This document shows positions 18,434 through 26,809 of a stretch of 64,000 bases of DNA, piece after piece. The notes below the pieces were generated by a model. That model saw nothing but the letters and a program-made list of their open reading frames with translations, made no database searches and was not told where the DNA came from. The position numbers and the translations under genes are program-made. Each line of letters opens with the position of its first letter. Position 1 is the first letter of the stretch. Source of the DNA: 20CM-2-55-15 sp964633285 (lineage in GTDB: Bacteria; Acidobacteriota; Terriglobia; 20CM-2-55-15); NCBI GenBank assembly GCA_964633285.1, contig CAZWGA010000020.1:23375-87374 (forward strand), read 5' to 3'.

Positions 18434-19609
18434 TCAGCGTCGATCGGCAGTGGCGGCTTCGGATTCCACGAGTTGAAGTCTTGCGCCGGCGCCGGATGCC
18501 CGGCGAATCGGAAATTCTGCAACGTTCCCGGAATCCGGTACAGGGAAAGTGGACACAGCGCGTTCCTTCGAAAACGTGAGCTTGTCACCGGAGACGGCAA
18601 GGTCAATTTTGATGACATCGCCGAGGGCGATCTGGCCGGTGGCGATCAAGTTTGAAATCGGATACACCAGATGCCGTTCGATGGCGCGCTTCAAGTGACG
18701 GGCGCCGTATTTCAGATCGGTGCCTTCGCGAAGGAGGAATTCCTTGGCTTCGGATGTACATCTGAAAATGAACTGTTTGTCGGTCTGCGCGGACATGACT
18801 CGCGATTGAACATCATTCAACTCGATGTCCAGAACCTGCCGCAAATGGCTCTGCGTGAGAGTCCGGAAAACCACAACTTTGTCGATGCGGTTCATGAACT
18901 CGGGCGAAAACTTGCGTTTCGCGACGTCCAGGGCCGTGTGATACATCTTCCGGTCGATCGTTTCGAGACTGGCTTCATCCTGCTTCACACCCGACGTAAA
19001 TCCGATCCCGCCGGTAAGCATTTCGCTCATTTCGCATGCGCCGAGATTCGACGTCATGAAAATCACACAACGGGATAAATCGACTTTCCGGTTATCACCC
19101 AGAGTCAGCGTTGCCTTATCGAGTATTCCAAGAAGGAGCTGCCACAACGCATCATTCGCTTTTTCAATTTCGTCAAAAAGAATGAAGCTGAATCGTGCGC
19201 GATCGGTCTGGTACTGATCGATCGCTTCCTGAGTGAGGAGCGGGGGCGTTTCGCGATGTCCGAGGTATCCCGGAGGTGAACCGATAAGCTTCGCAATTTC
19301 ATGGCTGTGTTGAAATTCCGCGCAATCGATTTTGATGAACGCGCGAGGGCTTCCGAACAGAATCTCGGCGGATGCTTCGACGACTCTGGTTTTTCCGGAA
19401 CCCGTCGGGCCGAGAAACAGCAGATTTCCAATTGGCCGTCCGGGCATGGCCATACCGGCCAGATAAATCTGGTACATATTGACGATTCGGCGAACTGCGC
19501 GATCCTGACCGACGATCTTGCCCAGCAGCTTTCGCTCGAAGTCGAGGACTTCGGAGCTTCTCATTTCGGGATCGAGTAGTACTTCTTCTGATACGTACGG
19601 TTTGACCAT
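18434..19609 (-). CDS. single-ring AAA+ ATPase related to the ClpB/ClpA D2 module
   Basis: The 391-residue protein has Walker A GPTGSGKT (residues 67-74), Walker B FILFDE (142-147) and sensor-1 MTSN. A pore-like GYLGH segment follows SPPG (about 112-118), and a Clp D2-small domain lies at about 255-345 (YGARHLKRAIERHLVYPISN). It lacks the Clp-N and D1 modules of ClpB and the zinc finger of ClpX. The last 45 residues look disordered. A remodelling or unfolding role is inferred from the family; no peptidase gene lies beside it. Confidence 0.85.
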   Translation of the reverse strand: MVKPYVSEEVLLDPEMRSSEVLDFERKLLGKIVGQDRAVRRIVNMYQIYLAGMAMPGRPIGNLLFLGPTGSGKTRVVEASAEILFGSPRAFIKIDCAEFQHSHEIAKLIGSPPGYLGHRETPPLLTQEAIDQYQTDRARFSFILFDEIEKANDALWQLLLGILDKATLTLGDNRKVDLSRCVIFMTSNLGACEMSEMLTGGIGFTSGVKQDEASLETIDRKMYHTALDVAKRKFSPEFMNRIDKVVVFRTLTQSHLRQVLDIELNDVQSRVMSAQTDKQFIFRCTSEAKEFLLREGTDLKYGARHLKRAIERHLVYPISNLIATGQIALGDVIKIDLAVSGDKLTFSKERAVSTFPVPDSGNVAEFPIRRASGAGARLQLVESEAATADRR

Positions 19610-19792
19610 CGCCTTGTACCTCTTAACAGTCTTTCCTTGCCGTCAGGTCAGCTACCCATTGGCTTCCACCCTTAGTCATGCACATGGACTGCCAATCGAA
19701 TTTCAGCCTGCCTTTTGCATTTGACGGCATCAGGCCGCTTTTGGTGGAACCCTCATTCTCCCAGGCTTTATCGGCACTTGGAATTGGGGGCT

Positions 19793-20926
19793 TTAGGGGT
19801 GGGAACGGGCGTGCTCGATGGTGGAACGATATAAATCTTCGTAGTTTAAAACTATCTTGCTTGCGCAAAAACTGGAGGTTGCATGGTCCCGAGCTGCTTT
19901 ACCTAAATCGGCACGAAGCCGGGAATTCTTTAGTATTCGGCAGCATCCCTCTGCCATCGATTGAATATCGCCGACTTGGTAGAGAAATCCATCGGTACCG
20001 TCTCGAACGACTTCCGGAATTCCACCGACATTCGTCGCAATCACCGGGACTTCACAGGCCATCGCTTCAAGAGCAACGAGGCCGAAGGATTCAAGCTGGC
20101 TTGGAAGCAGAAGTACATCGGAAATAGCCAGTAGTTCACTCATGTCATTTTGCTTACCAACAAAAACTACGTCATTGGCAATGCCATGAGTTGTGGCCAG
20201 CCACTCCGCTTTTGGTCTTTCAGGTCCATCGCCGACCATCAGGAGACGAGCTTTACAGCTCTTTCGCGTGAGCGCAAAAATTTCGATGACATCTTCCACG
20301 CGTTTGACCGGGCGGAAGTTTGAAATGTGGATCAGGATTCCTTCGTCATCGTCCGCAAACTTTCTGCGAAGGCTCCTGTCTTTCGCCGGGACATACACAT
20401 TGCAATTCACGAAATTCGGCACAACGGTAATCGGGCGGCTGATCTGAAACTCTCCGATAGTTCGCTGTTTGAGATACTCGGATACCGCCGTGACCGCGTC
20501 GCTGCGCTCGATTCCGAAACGGGTGATGGGAAGATAAGACCGGTCGTTGCCGACCAGAGTAATATCAGTGCCGTGCAACGTCGTCACAAACGGCACGCCG
20601 CGCTCGCCCAGCATCATTTTTGCAAGATAGGCGCTGATCGAATGTGGAATCGCGTAATGAACATGGAGAATGTCCAGATCGAAGCGAGTCATCACTTCCG
20701 CCATCTTCGTGGCGAGAACCAGATCGTAGGGCGGATATTCGAACAACGGATAAGAGAGGACCTCGACTTCGTGGAAATAAATCCGGTCCGACATCGTCAG
20801 ACGAATCGGAAGGGAGTAGCTGATGAAGTGAACGTCGTGTCCACGGCCCGCGAGTTCCTTGCCCAGTTCGGTGGCCACTACTCCGCTTCCACCATATGTT
20901 GGATAGCAGGTGATACCTATCTTCAT
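19793..20926 (-). CDS. bshA: N-acetyl-alpha-D-glucosaminyl L-malate synthase BshA
   Basis: This 377-residue GT4 glycosyltransferase starts with the BshA signature MKIGITCYPTYGGSGVVATE and has LHVHYAIPHSISAYLAK, TTLHGTDITLVGND and the C-terminal nucleotide-sugar motif ESFGLVALEAMACEVPV. It joins UDP-GlcNAc to L-malate in the first step of bacillithiol synthesis, in the cytosol. It overlaps the stop of bshC by 4 bp, so the two are translationally coupled. No bshB deacetylase lies in the window. The 183 bp between this stop and the AAA+ start hold no gene I can see. Confidence 0.93.
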   Translation of the reverse strand: MKIGITCYPTYGGSGVVATELGKELAGRGHDVHFISYSLPIRLTMSDRIYFHEVEVLSYPLFEYPPYDLVLATKMAEVMTRFDLDILHVHYAIPHSISAYLAKMMLGERGVPFVTTLHGTDITLVGNDRSYLPITRFGIERSDAVTAVSEYLKQRTIGEFQISRPITVVPNFVNCNVYVPAKDRSLRRKFADDDEGILIHISNFRPVKRVEDVIEIFALTRKSCKARLLMVGDGPERPKAEWLATTHGIANDVVFVGKQNDMSELLAISDVLLLPSQLESFGLVALEAMACEVPVIATNVGGIPEVVRDGTDGFLYQVGDIQSMAEGCCRILKNSRLRADLGKAARDHATSSFCASKIVLNYEDLYRSTIEHARSHP

Positions 20927-22455
20927 ATTTCGATGATTTGATGTTCCGTCGAGTCCAGACTCAGCACCTCTTCGAATCGCGGAATAAATCCTGGTCCATA
21001 CCGGGCAAGAAACGATGTCACATTGGTGACTCGTTCCTGAAGCTTTTTGTACGGAAATATGGAATTGGCGACCATCTCCAACTGCCGCTCCAGGGTTTCA
21101 TTTCGCCGCGCCTCTGCGTTCACAAATTTTGTTCGAACCGCTTCCACCTGGTGAAGGATCTTCTGCCGCGAATTGTCCAGAGCGCCTTCCAATGTCGGAT
21201 CGACAGCGTTCAATACCGGACGCAGCGATTCCAGTTCCTGTTTGATGCGCTCGTGAACGGTATCGAACGCTTCAACACCCTGGACCGCAGCCACCGCTTT
21301 TCGTCGCATCGCATCGCGGCCACGCAAAACATCGAGGAACTCCATTTCGTATTTCCTTAATGCCCGCGAAACGCGCGACTCCAGAACCGTAGCGCTGATG
21401 CGTGGAAAAACGGGAGGCACACGCCGCCCTAAAGCCTGATAGACGGCAGCCGCCTGGGCGAAGTAAGCGATTTCGGCCGGTCCTCCGGCATAAGCGACTG
21501 TTGGGAAAATCGCATCCTGCATCGCGGGGCGTAATAAAACGTTCGCGCTTAAGGGCTCTTCGACCGTGAGTTCCGCGGGCGGGAGGGGCTTTCTTGATTT
21601 TCCTCGATAAGCAAACAAGCCGGTGAACTTGTCGTCCACTTTAACTTGTTCATGATATCCGGCTGCGGATAGCGCCCGGCTGCGTGAAATAACGGCGGAT
21701 CGAATCTCGGCGTTCGACTTTACAGCCTCGTGCAAGGTCGGCACCGCAAACTTGCGAATTCCATCGTCGAGCGGATCCACAAAGATGAGATCCGTGCGGT
21801 CAAATAATCTTCCCATCATCCGCGCGAATGCATCGACGGGAGACGCGCCCGGATGGTACGACGCGAGAATACTCCGCATGTCCGATTGAAATCCCGATTT
21901 CGGCAGATTCTCGAGACAACCGGACACCGCCTGCTCGACATCGGCGCCTAATTTCAACCAGCCCACGGGAGAGGAGTCGGAATTGGAGAGATTCACTCGA
22001 AGATCACGCAAGGCCGAATCCGTATCCAGGATCGAAGTACCTTCGATCTCCTGATAGTCGTGATCTTCAGCCGCAACCCAGAAAACGGGCACCGCCGGTA
22101 CGCCGGCCTGGGACAAAGCCTTCGCCAGCTTGATGACCGTGATGGCCTTGAGGATCGTGTAATACGGTCCGGTGAAAAGGCCCGGCTGTTGTCCCGTGAT
22201 GACAACAACGGCCCCTGCGGCTAGTTTTTCGATCGGCGCGCAATCGATGCCCCATCGTTCGTGCAACCCGGCAAGAGCGGAGCAAAGCTCTTCGCGGTGC
22301 CGGGGTTCAAGGGGCTGCCGCTCTTTCGCAAATGCACAAATAGATTCAAGCGAGAATCCCTGGGGATAAAACGGGCGAACGCGATCTGAGTTGCCGGCGT
22401 AGTCGAGGAACAGAGCCGACATCGACGGCAAACTTCCGAAGGGGATCCGCATCAT
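20923..22455 (-). CDS. bshC: bacillithiol synthase BshC (putative cysteine ligase)
   Basis: The 510-residue protein has the BshC hallmarks AAGAVVVITGQQPGLFTGPY, VFWVAAEDHDYQEIE, LLRPAMQDAIFPTVAYAGGP and AEIAYFAQAAAVY, and a C-terminal coiled-coil (about residues 395-490). It is thought to add cysteine to GlcN-malate in the last step of bacillithiol synthesis. Its start overlaps the stop of the DapA-family gene by 4 bp and its end overlaps bshA by 4 bp. It is the third-last cistron of the long minus-strand operon when counted with the aldolase. Confidence 0.93.
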   Translation of the reverse strand: MMRIPFGSLPSMSALFLDYAGNSDRVRPFYPQGFSLESICAFAKERQPLEPRHREELCSALAGLHERWGIDCAPIEKLAAGAVVVITGQQPGLFTGPYYTILKAITVIKLAKALSQAGVPAVPVFWVAAEDHDYQEIEGTSILDTDSALRDLRVNLSNSDSSPVGWLKLGADVEQAVSGCLENLPKSGFQSDMRSILASYHPGASPVDAFARMMGRLFDRTDLIFVDPLDDGIRKFAVPTLHEAVKSNAEIRSAVISRSRALSAAGYHEQVKVDDKFTGLFAYRGKSRKPLPPAELTVEEPLSANVLLRPAMQDAIFPTVAYAGGPAEIAYFAQAAAVYQALGRRVPPVFPRISATVLESRVSRALRKYEMEFLDVLRGRDAMRRKAVAAVQGVEAFDTVHERIKQELESLRPVLNAVDPTLEGALDNSRQKILHQVEAVRTKFVNAEARRNETLERQLEMVANSIFPYKKLQERVTNVTSFLARYGPGFIPRFEEVLSLDSTEHQIIEI

Positions 22456-23351
22456 GAAAGTTCGGCCAGTTCGCCATTCATCCTTCGGAAGATCTGCGCG
22501 AGATCGTTCCGTTGTTCCGGTTTCAGAGGAAGGAGGGGCCGCCGTGGAACTCCCGGCTGAAATCCTTCAAGTTCCATCGCGCCCTTGAGACCGGCTATGC
22601 CGTACGTTGCCGTCACGGCGCCGGCAGCCGTTGCAACGATTCGCTGGACCTCGCCCGCCTTCTTGTAATCAGAGGCAACAAAGGCTCGATACAAAGCGAG
22701 CATCGCCCTTGGAGCCGCGCACGCAATCGCTACAATGCCTCCGCGCGCGCCGGCGGCCATCGCGGGAAACAGCGTTGGGGCAGCGCCGGCCAGAACCGGA
22801 AAATTTTGCGTATTCCAGACAACTTCTGAAATCAATTTCACATCGCCGGAACTATCTTTCAATCCGTGGATATTCTGATGTTTCGACAATTCGATGATCA
22901 GGCGCGACTGCAGCGGCACACCGGTAAACACCGGAACGTTATAAATGACTACGGGAATCGGCGATGCATCGGCAACCGCCGAGTAGTGCGCCAGGTAGAC
23001 TTCGTGCGTCATCTGGCTCTTGAAATAAAAAGGATTCTTGACCAGAACCGCATCAGCGCCGCGGCCGGCCGCTTCTTTGGTCAGTTCGATAGTTGCTCGC
23101 GTGGACTCAACGCCGGTTCCGGCCAGGAGCATCAAATTTGAGGGCACACGCCGGCGCGCGGCCTCAATCAGCTTAAGTTTTTCGGAATGCTCCAGGTAAA
23201 CGGATTCGCCATTGGAGCCGAGCACAAGGAATCCCTCAATTCCGGCTTCGATGTACTTGTCGATGTTGCGCTCAAAGGAATCGTATTGGATCGCGCCGGT
23301 TTCGTCGAACGGCGTAACCATCGGCGGGATGATGCTTTTAAGGTTCAACAA
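22452..23351 (-). CDS. dihydrodipicolinate synthase (DapA) family aldolase/lyase
   Basis: The 299-residue TIM-barrel enzyme has the Schiff-base lysine K165 (GLKDSSGD), Y137 (VVIYNVP) and the GSNGE loop (45-49), in place of the usual GTTGE. Members condense or cleave pyruvate-type substrates. The altered loop and the lack of lysine-biosynthesis neighbours leave open whether it is a DapA, a 4-hydroxy-2-oxoglutarate aldolase or a sugar-acid lyase. It overlaps bshC by 4 bp; the KHE1-like gene ends 4 bp upstream. Confidence 0.85.
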   Translation of the reverse strand: MLNLKSIIPPMVTPFDETGAIQYDSFERNIDKYIEAGIEGFLVLGSNGESVYLEHSEKLKLIEAARRRVPSNLMLLAGTGVESTRATIELTKEAAGRGADAVLVKNPFYFKSQMTHEVYLAHYSAVADASPIPVVIYNVPVFTGVPLQSRLIIELSKHQNIHGLKDSSGDVKLISEVVWNTQNFPVLAGAAPTLFPAMAAGARGGIVAIACAAPRAMLALYRAFVASDYKKAGEVQRIVATAAGAVTATYGIAGLKGAMELEGFQPGVPRRPLLPLKPEQRNDLAQIFRRMNGELAELS

Positions 23352-23355
23352 TGAA

Positions 23356-23937
23356 TTAATCCATCCTCTCTATCAAACTCGCAAGGCTTGGAAGATTTTC
23401 GGCGAGACTCCTCAATTCAGGCAAGTCTTTAAACTGAATGTCGCTGGAACGCAGCCCCGACGCAGCTCCCAGAATTGCCCGATAATGACTAAGCAGCCGT
23501 AGGAAGGGGTAATAAAAGAACACATTTGGCCCGGGAATCGGCGCAAGGAAGGGCGTCAAAACAATCACCACTGCCGTGATTACCAGGTCCACCGAAAACC
23601 AGAAAAGATGTTTCCGGCGCTGGCTCTTGAGCAACTGCCGGAAAACGGAATCTTCCCGGGAATGAACGACAAATCGGTTTGTCGACGCCATGGCCTTCAG
23701 TACGCGTTCGGTCGGGTCGATCTTGTCTTCCAATTTCGTATAGTAATCGTGCAGCGATCGAATGCCGCGCCCGATCCAGGAAGCCAACCGATTTCGCCTT
23801 CGTACAATCCATTCGATGAACTGCCTCACACGATCCGCCGATACCGCTTCTGCCGCTGCAATCGCGCCGGGTGTGCTGAAGAGGTGGTGCCGCTTATCCA
23901 CGATGATGACGTAAAGGTCCAGACGTGAAGTTTGCAT
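23356..23937 (-). CDS. Mit_KHE1-like (K+/H+ exchange-related) membrane protein
   Basis: The 193-residue protein starts at the ATG at 23937, next to the thiE stop. The N-terminal half is hydrophilic (MQTSRLDLYVIIVDKRHHLF). One or two membrane segments follow (FSVDLVITAVVIVLTPFLAP), and the block GPNVFFYYPFLRLLSHYRA resembles the mitochondrial K+-H+ exchange-related family, which also has bacterial members. That assignment is from memory of the motif and is moderately sure. An ion-transport role is inference only. It is translationally linked to thiE and the aldolase. Confidence 0.65.
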   Translation of the reverse strand: MQTSRLDLYVIIVDKRHHLFSTPGAIAAAEAVSADRVRQFIEWIVRRRNRLASWIGRGIRSLHDYYTKLEDKIDPTERVLKAMASTNRFVVHSREDSVFRQLLKSQRRKHLFWFSVDLVITAVVIVLTPFLAPIPGPNVFFYYPFLRLLSHYRAILGAASGLRSSDIQFKDLPELRSLAENLPSLASLIERMD

Positions 23938-23938
23938 C

Positions 23939-24586
23939 TCACCGGCCGCTTCGCGGCGACCTCTCGCGGAGGGAGACGGTAGCCCACAATTCAATCCATT
24001 GACGGGTCCGCGACACAATGTTTTCAGAATTCAGCAAATCGCGAATCACGGCAACGGCCTCGACTCCAGTAGCCCATACGCCGGATCCATTCTCGTAAGT
24101 GATCCCGCCTATAGCTACGATGGGCTTGAAGATCTTGTTCCGAATCTTCTCGAGTTCCTCCTGACCCACTACCGGATCCGGATTCTCTTTTGTAGACGTC
24201 GAAAAAATCGGTCCAACAGCAATGTAATCGACCGGCATGGAATCCGCCGTCAGAGCCTGCTCCATGTTATGAGTTGAAAACCCGATGATTTTTTCGGGGC
24301 CGAGTATTTGACGAGCCGCTGTTGGAGACAAATCCGATTGCCCGAGGTGGACCCCTGCGACTTCGGAAATCAGGGCAATATCCACGCGATCGTTGACGAT
24401 CACTCGCGCATCCGCGGGAGCAAACCTGAGAATGCTTTCAACCTGATTCAGGAGATCGTGCGAGGAGCCTCTCTTGTTTCGCACCTGTAGAAATCGAATT
24501 CCGCCTTCAAACAAGGACTTTGCAAGTTCAACCGGATTACCAAACGATGCGTCCGCGACGGCGTACAGGCGCGGGAGAGGCATCAT
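23939..24586 (-). CDS. thiE: thiamine-phosphate synthase
   Basis: The 215-residue TIM-barrel enzyme has the ThiE motifs FLQVRNKRGSS, VNDRVDIAL, GVHLGQSDL, the VGPIFSTSTKENPDPVVG loop that holds the thiazole phosphate, and PIVAIGGI near the C-terminus. It couples HMP-pyrophosphate with thiazole phosphate to make thiamine monophosphate in the cytosol. Its ATG overlaps the accC stop by 4 bp. The last 12 residues are Arg/Ser rich. No other thiamine gene is in the window. Confidence 0.93.
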   Translation of the reverse strand: MMPLPRLYAVADASFGNPVELAKSLFEGGIRFLQVRNKRGSSHDLLNQVESILRFAPADARVIVNDRVDIALISEVAGVHLGQSDLSPTAARQILGPEKIIGFSTHNMEQALTADSMPVDYIAVGPIFSTSTKENPDPVVGQEELEKIRNKIFKPIVAIGGITYENGSGVWATGVEAVAVIRDLLNSENIVSRTRQWIELWATVSLRERSPRSGR

Positions 24587-25947
24587 GCCATTTCGACGGC
24601 GCGAACGCGGTGATCATGCATGTATTCGAGGAAGTTGGTATGAATGTCGCCATTCCGGAAATCCGGATTCTTGAGGATCTGGCGGTGAAGCGGAATCGTC
24701 GTCTTGACGCCTTCCAGAACGAACATATCGAGGGCGCGATCCATACGGCGGATGGCTTCGTCACGATTGGCTCCGTGAACGGCAAGCTTGGCGATAAGCG
24801 AATCGTAGTAAGGAGGAATCACGTATTCCGCATAGGCAGCGGTGTCGATCCGTACACCGGGACCTCCCGGCGCGTGCCAGCTTGTAATTTTTCCAGGCGA
24901 GGGTTTGTGAGTTACCGGGTCTTCGGCATTGATCCGGCACTCGAGTGCGTGACCTCGAAAATGAATATCTTCCTGGCGGTGTGGCAATCGATCACCCGAG
25001 GCGATAAGAATCTGATCGCGAACCAAATCGATACCCGTGACGAGCTCAGTCACGGGATGTTCGACCTGAATTCTTGTATTCATCTCCATGAAATAGAAAT
25101 TCCTGTTTTCGTCCACCAGGAATTCGAGCGTACCCACGTTGGAATAACCCGACTCCTTAACAGCATCCACAACCCGGCCGCCGATTTCGCGCCGGAGTTC
25201 CGGAGTCATGATGACGGAAGGAGCTTCCTCGATAAGCTTTTGATGGCGCCGTTGAATGGAGCATTCACGCTCGCCGAGATGAATGGCATTGCCGTATTGG
25301 TCAGCCATGATCTGGAACTCGACGTGGCGGGCCCGCTCGACAAACTTTTCCAGATAGCAATGGGGAACTCCGAAGGCGTTTGCCGCTTCCGCTTGCGCCG
25401 TTTTCAATGCGGCAAGCAATTCCGCGCGATTGTGCACAACGCGCATCCCCCGTCCGCCTCCGCCCGCAACAGCTTTGATGATGACGGGATAACCAATTCG
25501 TTCAGCCGTCGCTATGGCTTCCTTATCGGTGTGAATGGCATCCGAACTTCCGGGGAGAACCGGCAATCCAAACCGATTCATTTCACTCCGCGCTCTCGCC
25601 TTATCACCCATCAAACGAATCGCTTCCGAAGATGGTCCGATAAACTTGACGCGACTGGCTTCGCACACTTCAGCGAAATAGGCGCTCTCGGAAAGAAACC
25701 CATAGCCCGGATGGATCGCATCCGCGTTCGAGAGTTCCGCGGCGCTGATGACGCTCGGAATGTTCAAATAGCTGTCGCTGCTTTTTGCGGGACCGATGCA
25801 AATCGCTTCATCGGCGAACCGAACGTGCAAAGCGTGACGGTCGGCTTCGGAAAAGATCGCAACGGTCTTAATGCCGAGTTCCTTGCAGGAAAGTATGATT
25901 CTTAAGGCAATCTCACCGCGATTTGCGACCAGTATCTTTCTAAACAT
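24583..25947 (-). CDS. accC: acetyl-CoA carboxylase, biotin carboxylase subunit
   Basis: The 454-residue protein has the full biotin carboxylase order: MFRKILVANRGEIALRII, DAIHPGYGFLSESAYFAE, the ATP-grasp glycine loop KAVAGGGGRGMRVV, and FYFMEMNTRIQVEHPVTE with its Mg/ATP and catalytic residues. It carboxylates biotin on AccB, using ATP and bicarbonate, for malonyl-CoA synthesis. It starts 2 bp after the accB stop, so expression of the two is tied. A long open frame on the opposite strand here is a shadow. Confidence 0.97.
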   Translation of the reverse strand: MFRKILVANRGEIALRIILSCKELGIKTVAIFSEADRHALHVRFADEAICIGPAKSSDSYLNIPSVISAAELSNADAIHPGYGFLSESAYFAEVCEASRVKFIGPSSEAIRLMGDKARARSEMNRFGLPVLPGSSDAIHTDKEAIATAERIGYPVIIKAVAGGGGRGMRVVHNRAELLAALKTAQAEAANAFGVPHCYLEKFVERARHVEFQIMADQYGNAIHLGERECSIQRRHQKLIEEAPSVIMTPELRREIGGRVVDAVKESGYSNVGTLEFLVDENRNFYFMEMNTRIQVEHPVTELVTGIDLVRDQILIASGDRLPHRQEDIHFRGHALECRINAEDPVTHKPSPGKITSWHAPGGPGVRIDTAAYAEYVIPPYYDSLIAKLAVHGANRDEAIRRMDRALDMFVLEGVKTTIPLHRQILKNPDFRNGDIHTNFLEYMHDHRVRAVEMA

Positions 25948-25949
25948 AT

Positions 25950-26408
25950 TTATTTCTGCCGAATGGCAAGAAGCCTCTCGCCGTATTCGACGGGCTGGCC
26001 GTTCTCGACAAGGACGCTGACCACCTCTCCCGCTACTTCCGATTCGATCTCGTTCATCAACTTCATCGCTTCGATGATGCAGACCACGGCCCCTTTTTCC
26101 ACAAAGTCACCGGCCGAAACAAAAGGCTCGGTATCCGGCGACGGCGATCGGTAAAAGGTTCCCACGATGGGAGACTTAATATAGAAAAGCCCGTCGTCAA
26201 CTTCCTGGCTCAGGGACGCTGGAGAGGACGCGGACACCATGGGAGGAGCACTCACCGCCGTAATGGAAGCAGCCGGCGCCACAACCGCATGATTGTTATT
26301 GGATTTCTTAATGCGCAGCCGAACGCCGGATTTCTCGATCTCCAGTTCTTCGATCGAGTCCTTCGAGGTCACAATGTCAATGATCTCTTTCAGTTCCTTC
26401 AGGTTCAT
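25950..26408 (-). CDS. accB: biotin carboxyl carrier protein of acetyl-CoA carboxylase
   Basis: The 152-residue protein has an N-terminal helix pair (MNLKELKEIIDIVTSKDSIE), an Ala/Pro/Ser-rich linker (about 41-70), and the biotinyl domain with EAMKLMNE, in which K116 is the biotinylation site. It carries carboxybiotin between AccC and the carboxyltransferase, whose genes are not in the window. It lies between the roadblock gene (26 bp upstream) and accC. Confidence 0.96.
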   Translation of the reverse strand: MNLKELKEIIDIVTSKDSIEELEIEKSGVRLRIKKSNNNHAVVAPAASITAVSAPPMVSASSPASLSQEVDDGLFYIKSPIVGTFYRSPSPDTEPFVSAGDFVEKGAVVCIIEAMKLMNEIESEVAGEVVSVLVENGQPVEYGERLLAIRQK

Positions 26409-26434
26409 AAGGGCAATCTGGGGAGTATAGCAGA

Positions 26435-26800
26435 TCAGGAGGTTTGAAATTCCCGGGATGCCTGTTTCAGTTCGAAGCGTGCGCGGCCAATCTGGTCCTG
26501 TGCCCGGGACAAGAGAATGAGGTAATGTTCGCCCGAAACGTTCCGGGCAATCATTATGGATTCTTCAGAAACGACTATGTTTTCAAGTAGATTTCCCGAA
26601 CCCGAATCTTCGGAAGCGCTCCGCGCAATTCGAAGGAGCGTGGCATACTCTCCCGCAATCAACTCGATATTCAGGCCGGGATCTTCGGCCATGTAGTCGA
26701 CAATGCCGTCAGGGCCAACCAGAATAAGCGCCTGGACGCTGGTAATGCTTTTTCGAAGCTGATCCAGAGCTTTCCTGAACGTTCTCTTTAGATCTCCCAC
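26435..26800 (-). CDS. roadblock/LC7 domain protein (MglB-like)
   Basis: The 121-residue protein consists of one roadblock/LC7 fold: an N-terminal helix (FRKALDQLRKSI), the strand VQALILVGPDGIVDYMAEDP, a central helix (LIAGEYATLLRIARSA) and the strand pair IVVSEESIMIARNV and YLILLSR. Family members such as MglB regulate small Ras-like GTPases that set pilus pole and motility direction. No GTPase gene is adjacent. Its position 9 bp after pilQ suggests a link to pilus control, but this is inference. Confidence 0.85.
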   Translation of the reverse strand: MGDLKRTFRKALDQLRKSITSVQALILVGPDGIVDYMAEDPGLNIELIAGEYATLLRIARSASEDSGSGNLLENIVVSEESIMIARNVSGEHYLILLSRAQDQIGRARFELKQASREFQTS

Positions 26801-26809
26801 ACGTTCACG

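Noticed and set aside
24520..25905. Long plus-strand frame (461 codons) opposite accC
   Set aside because: It is the antisense of a clear accC gene; its protein has no recognisable domain and the length arises from codon bias.
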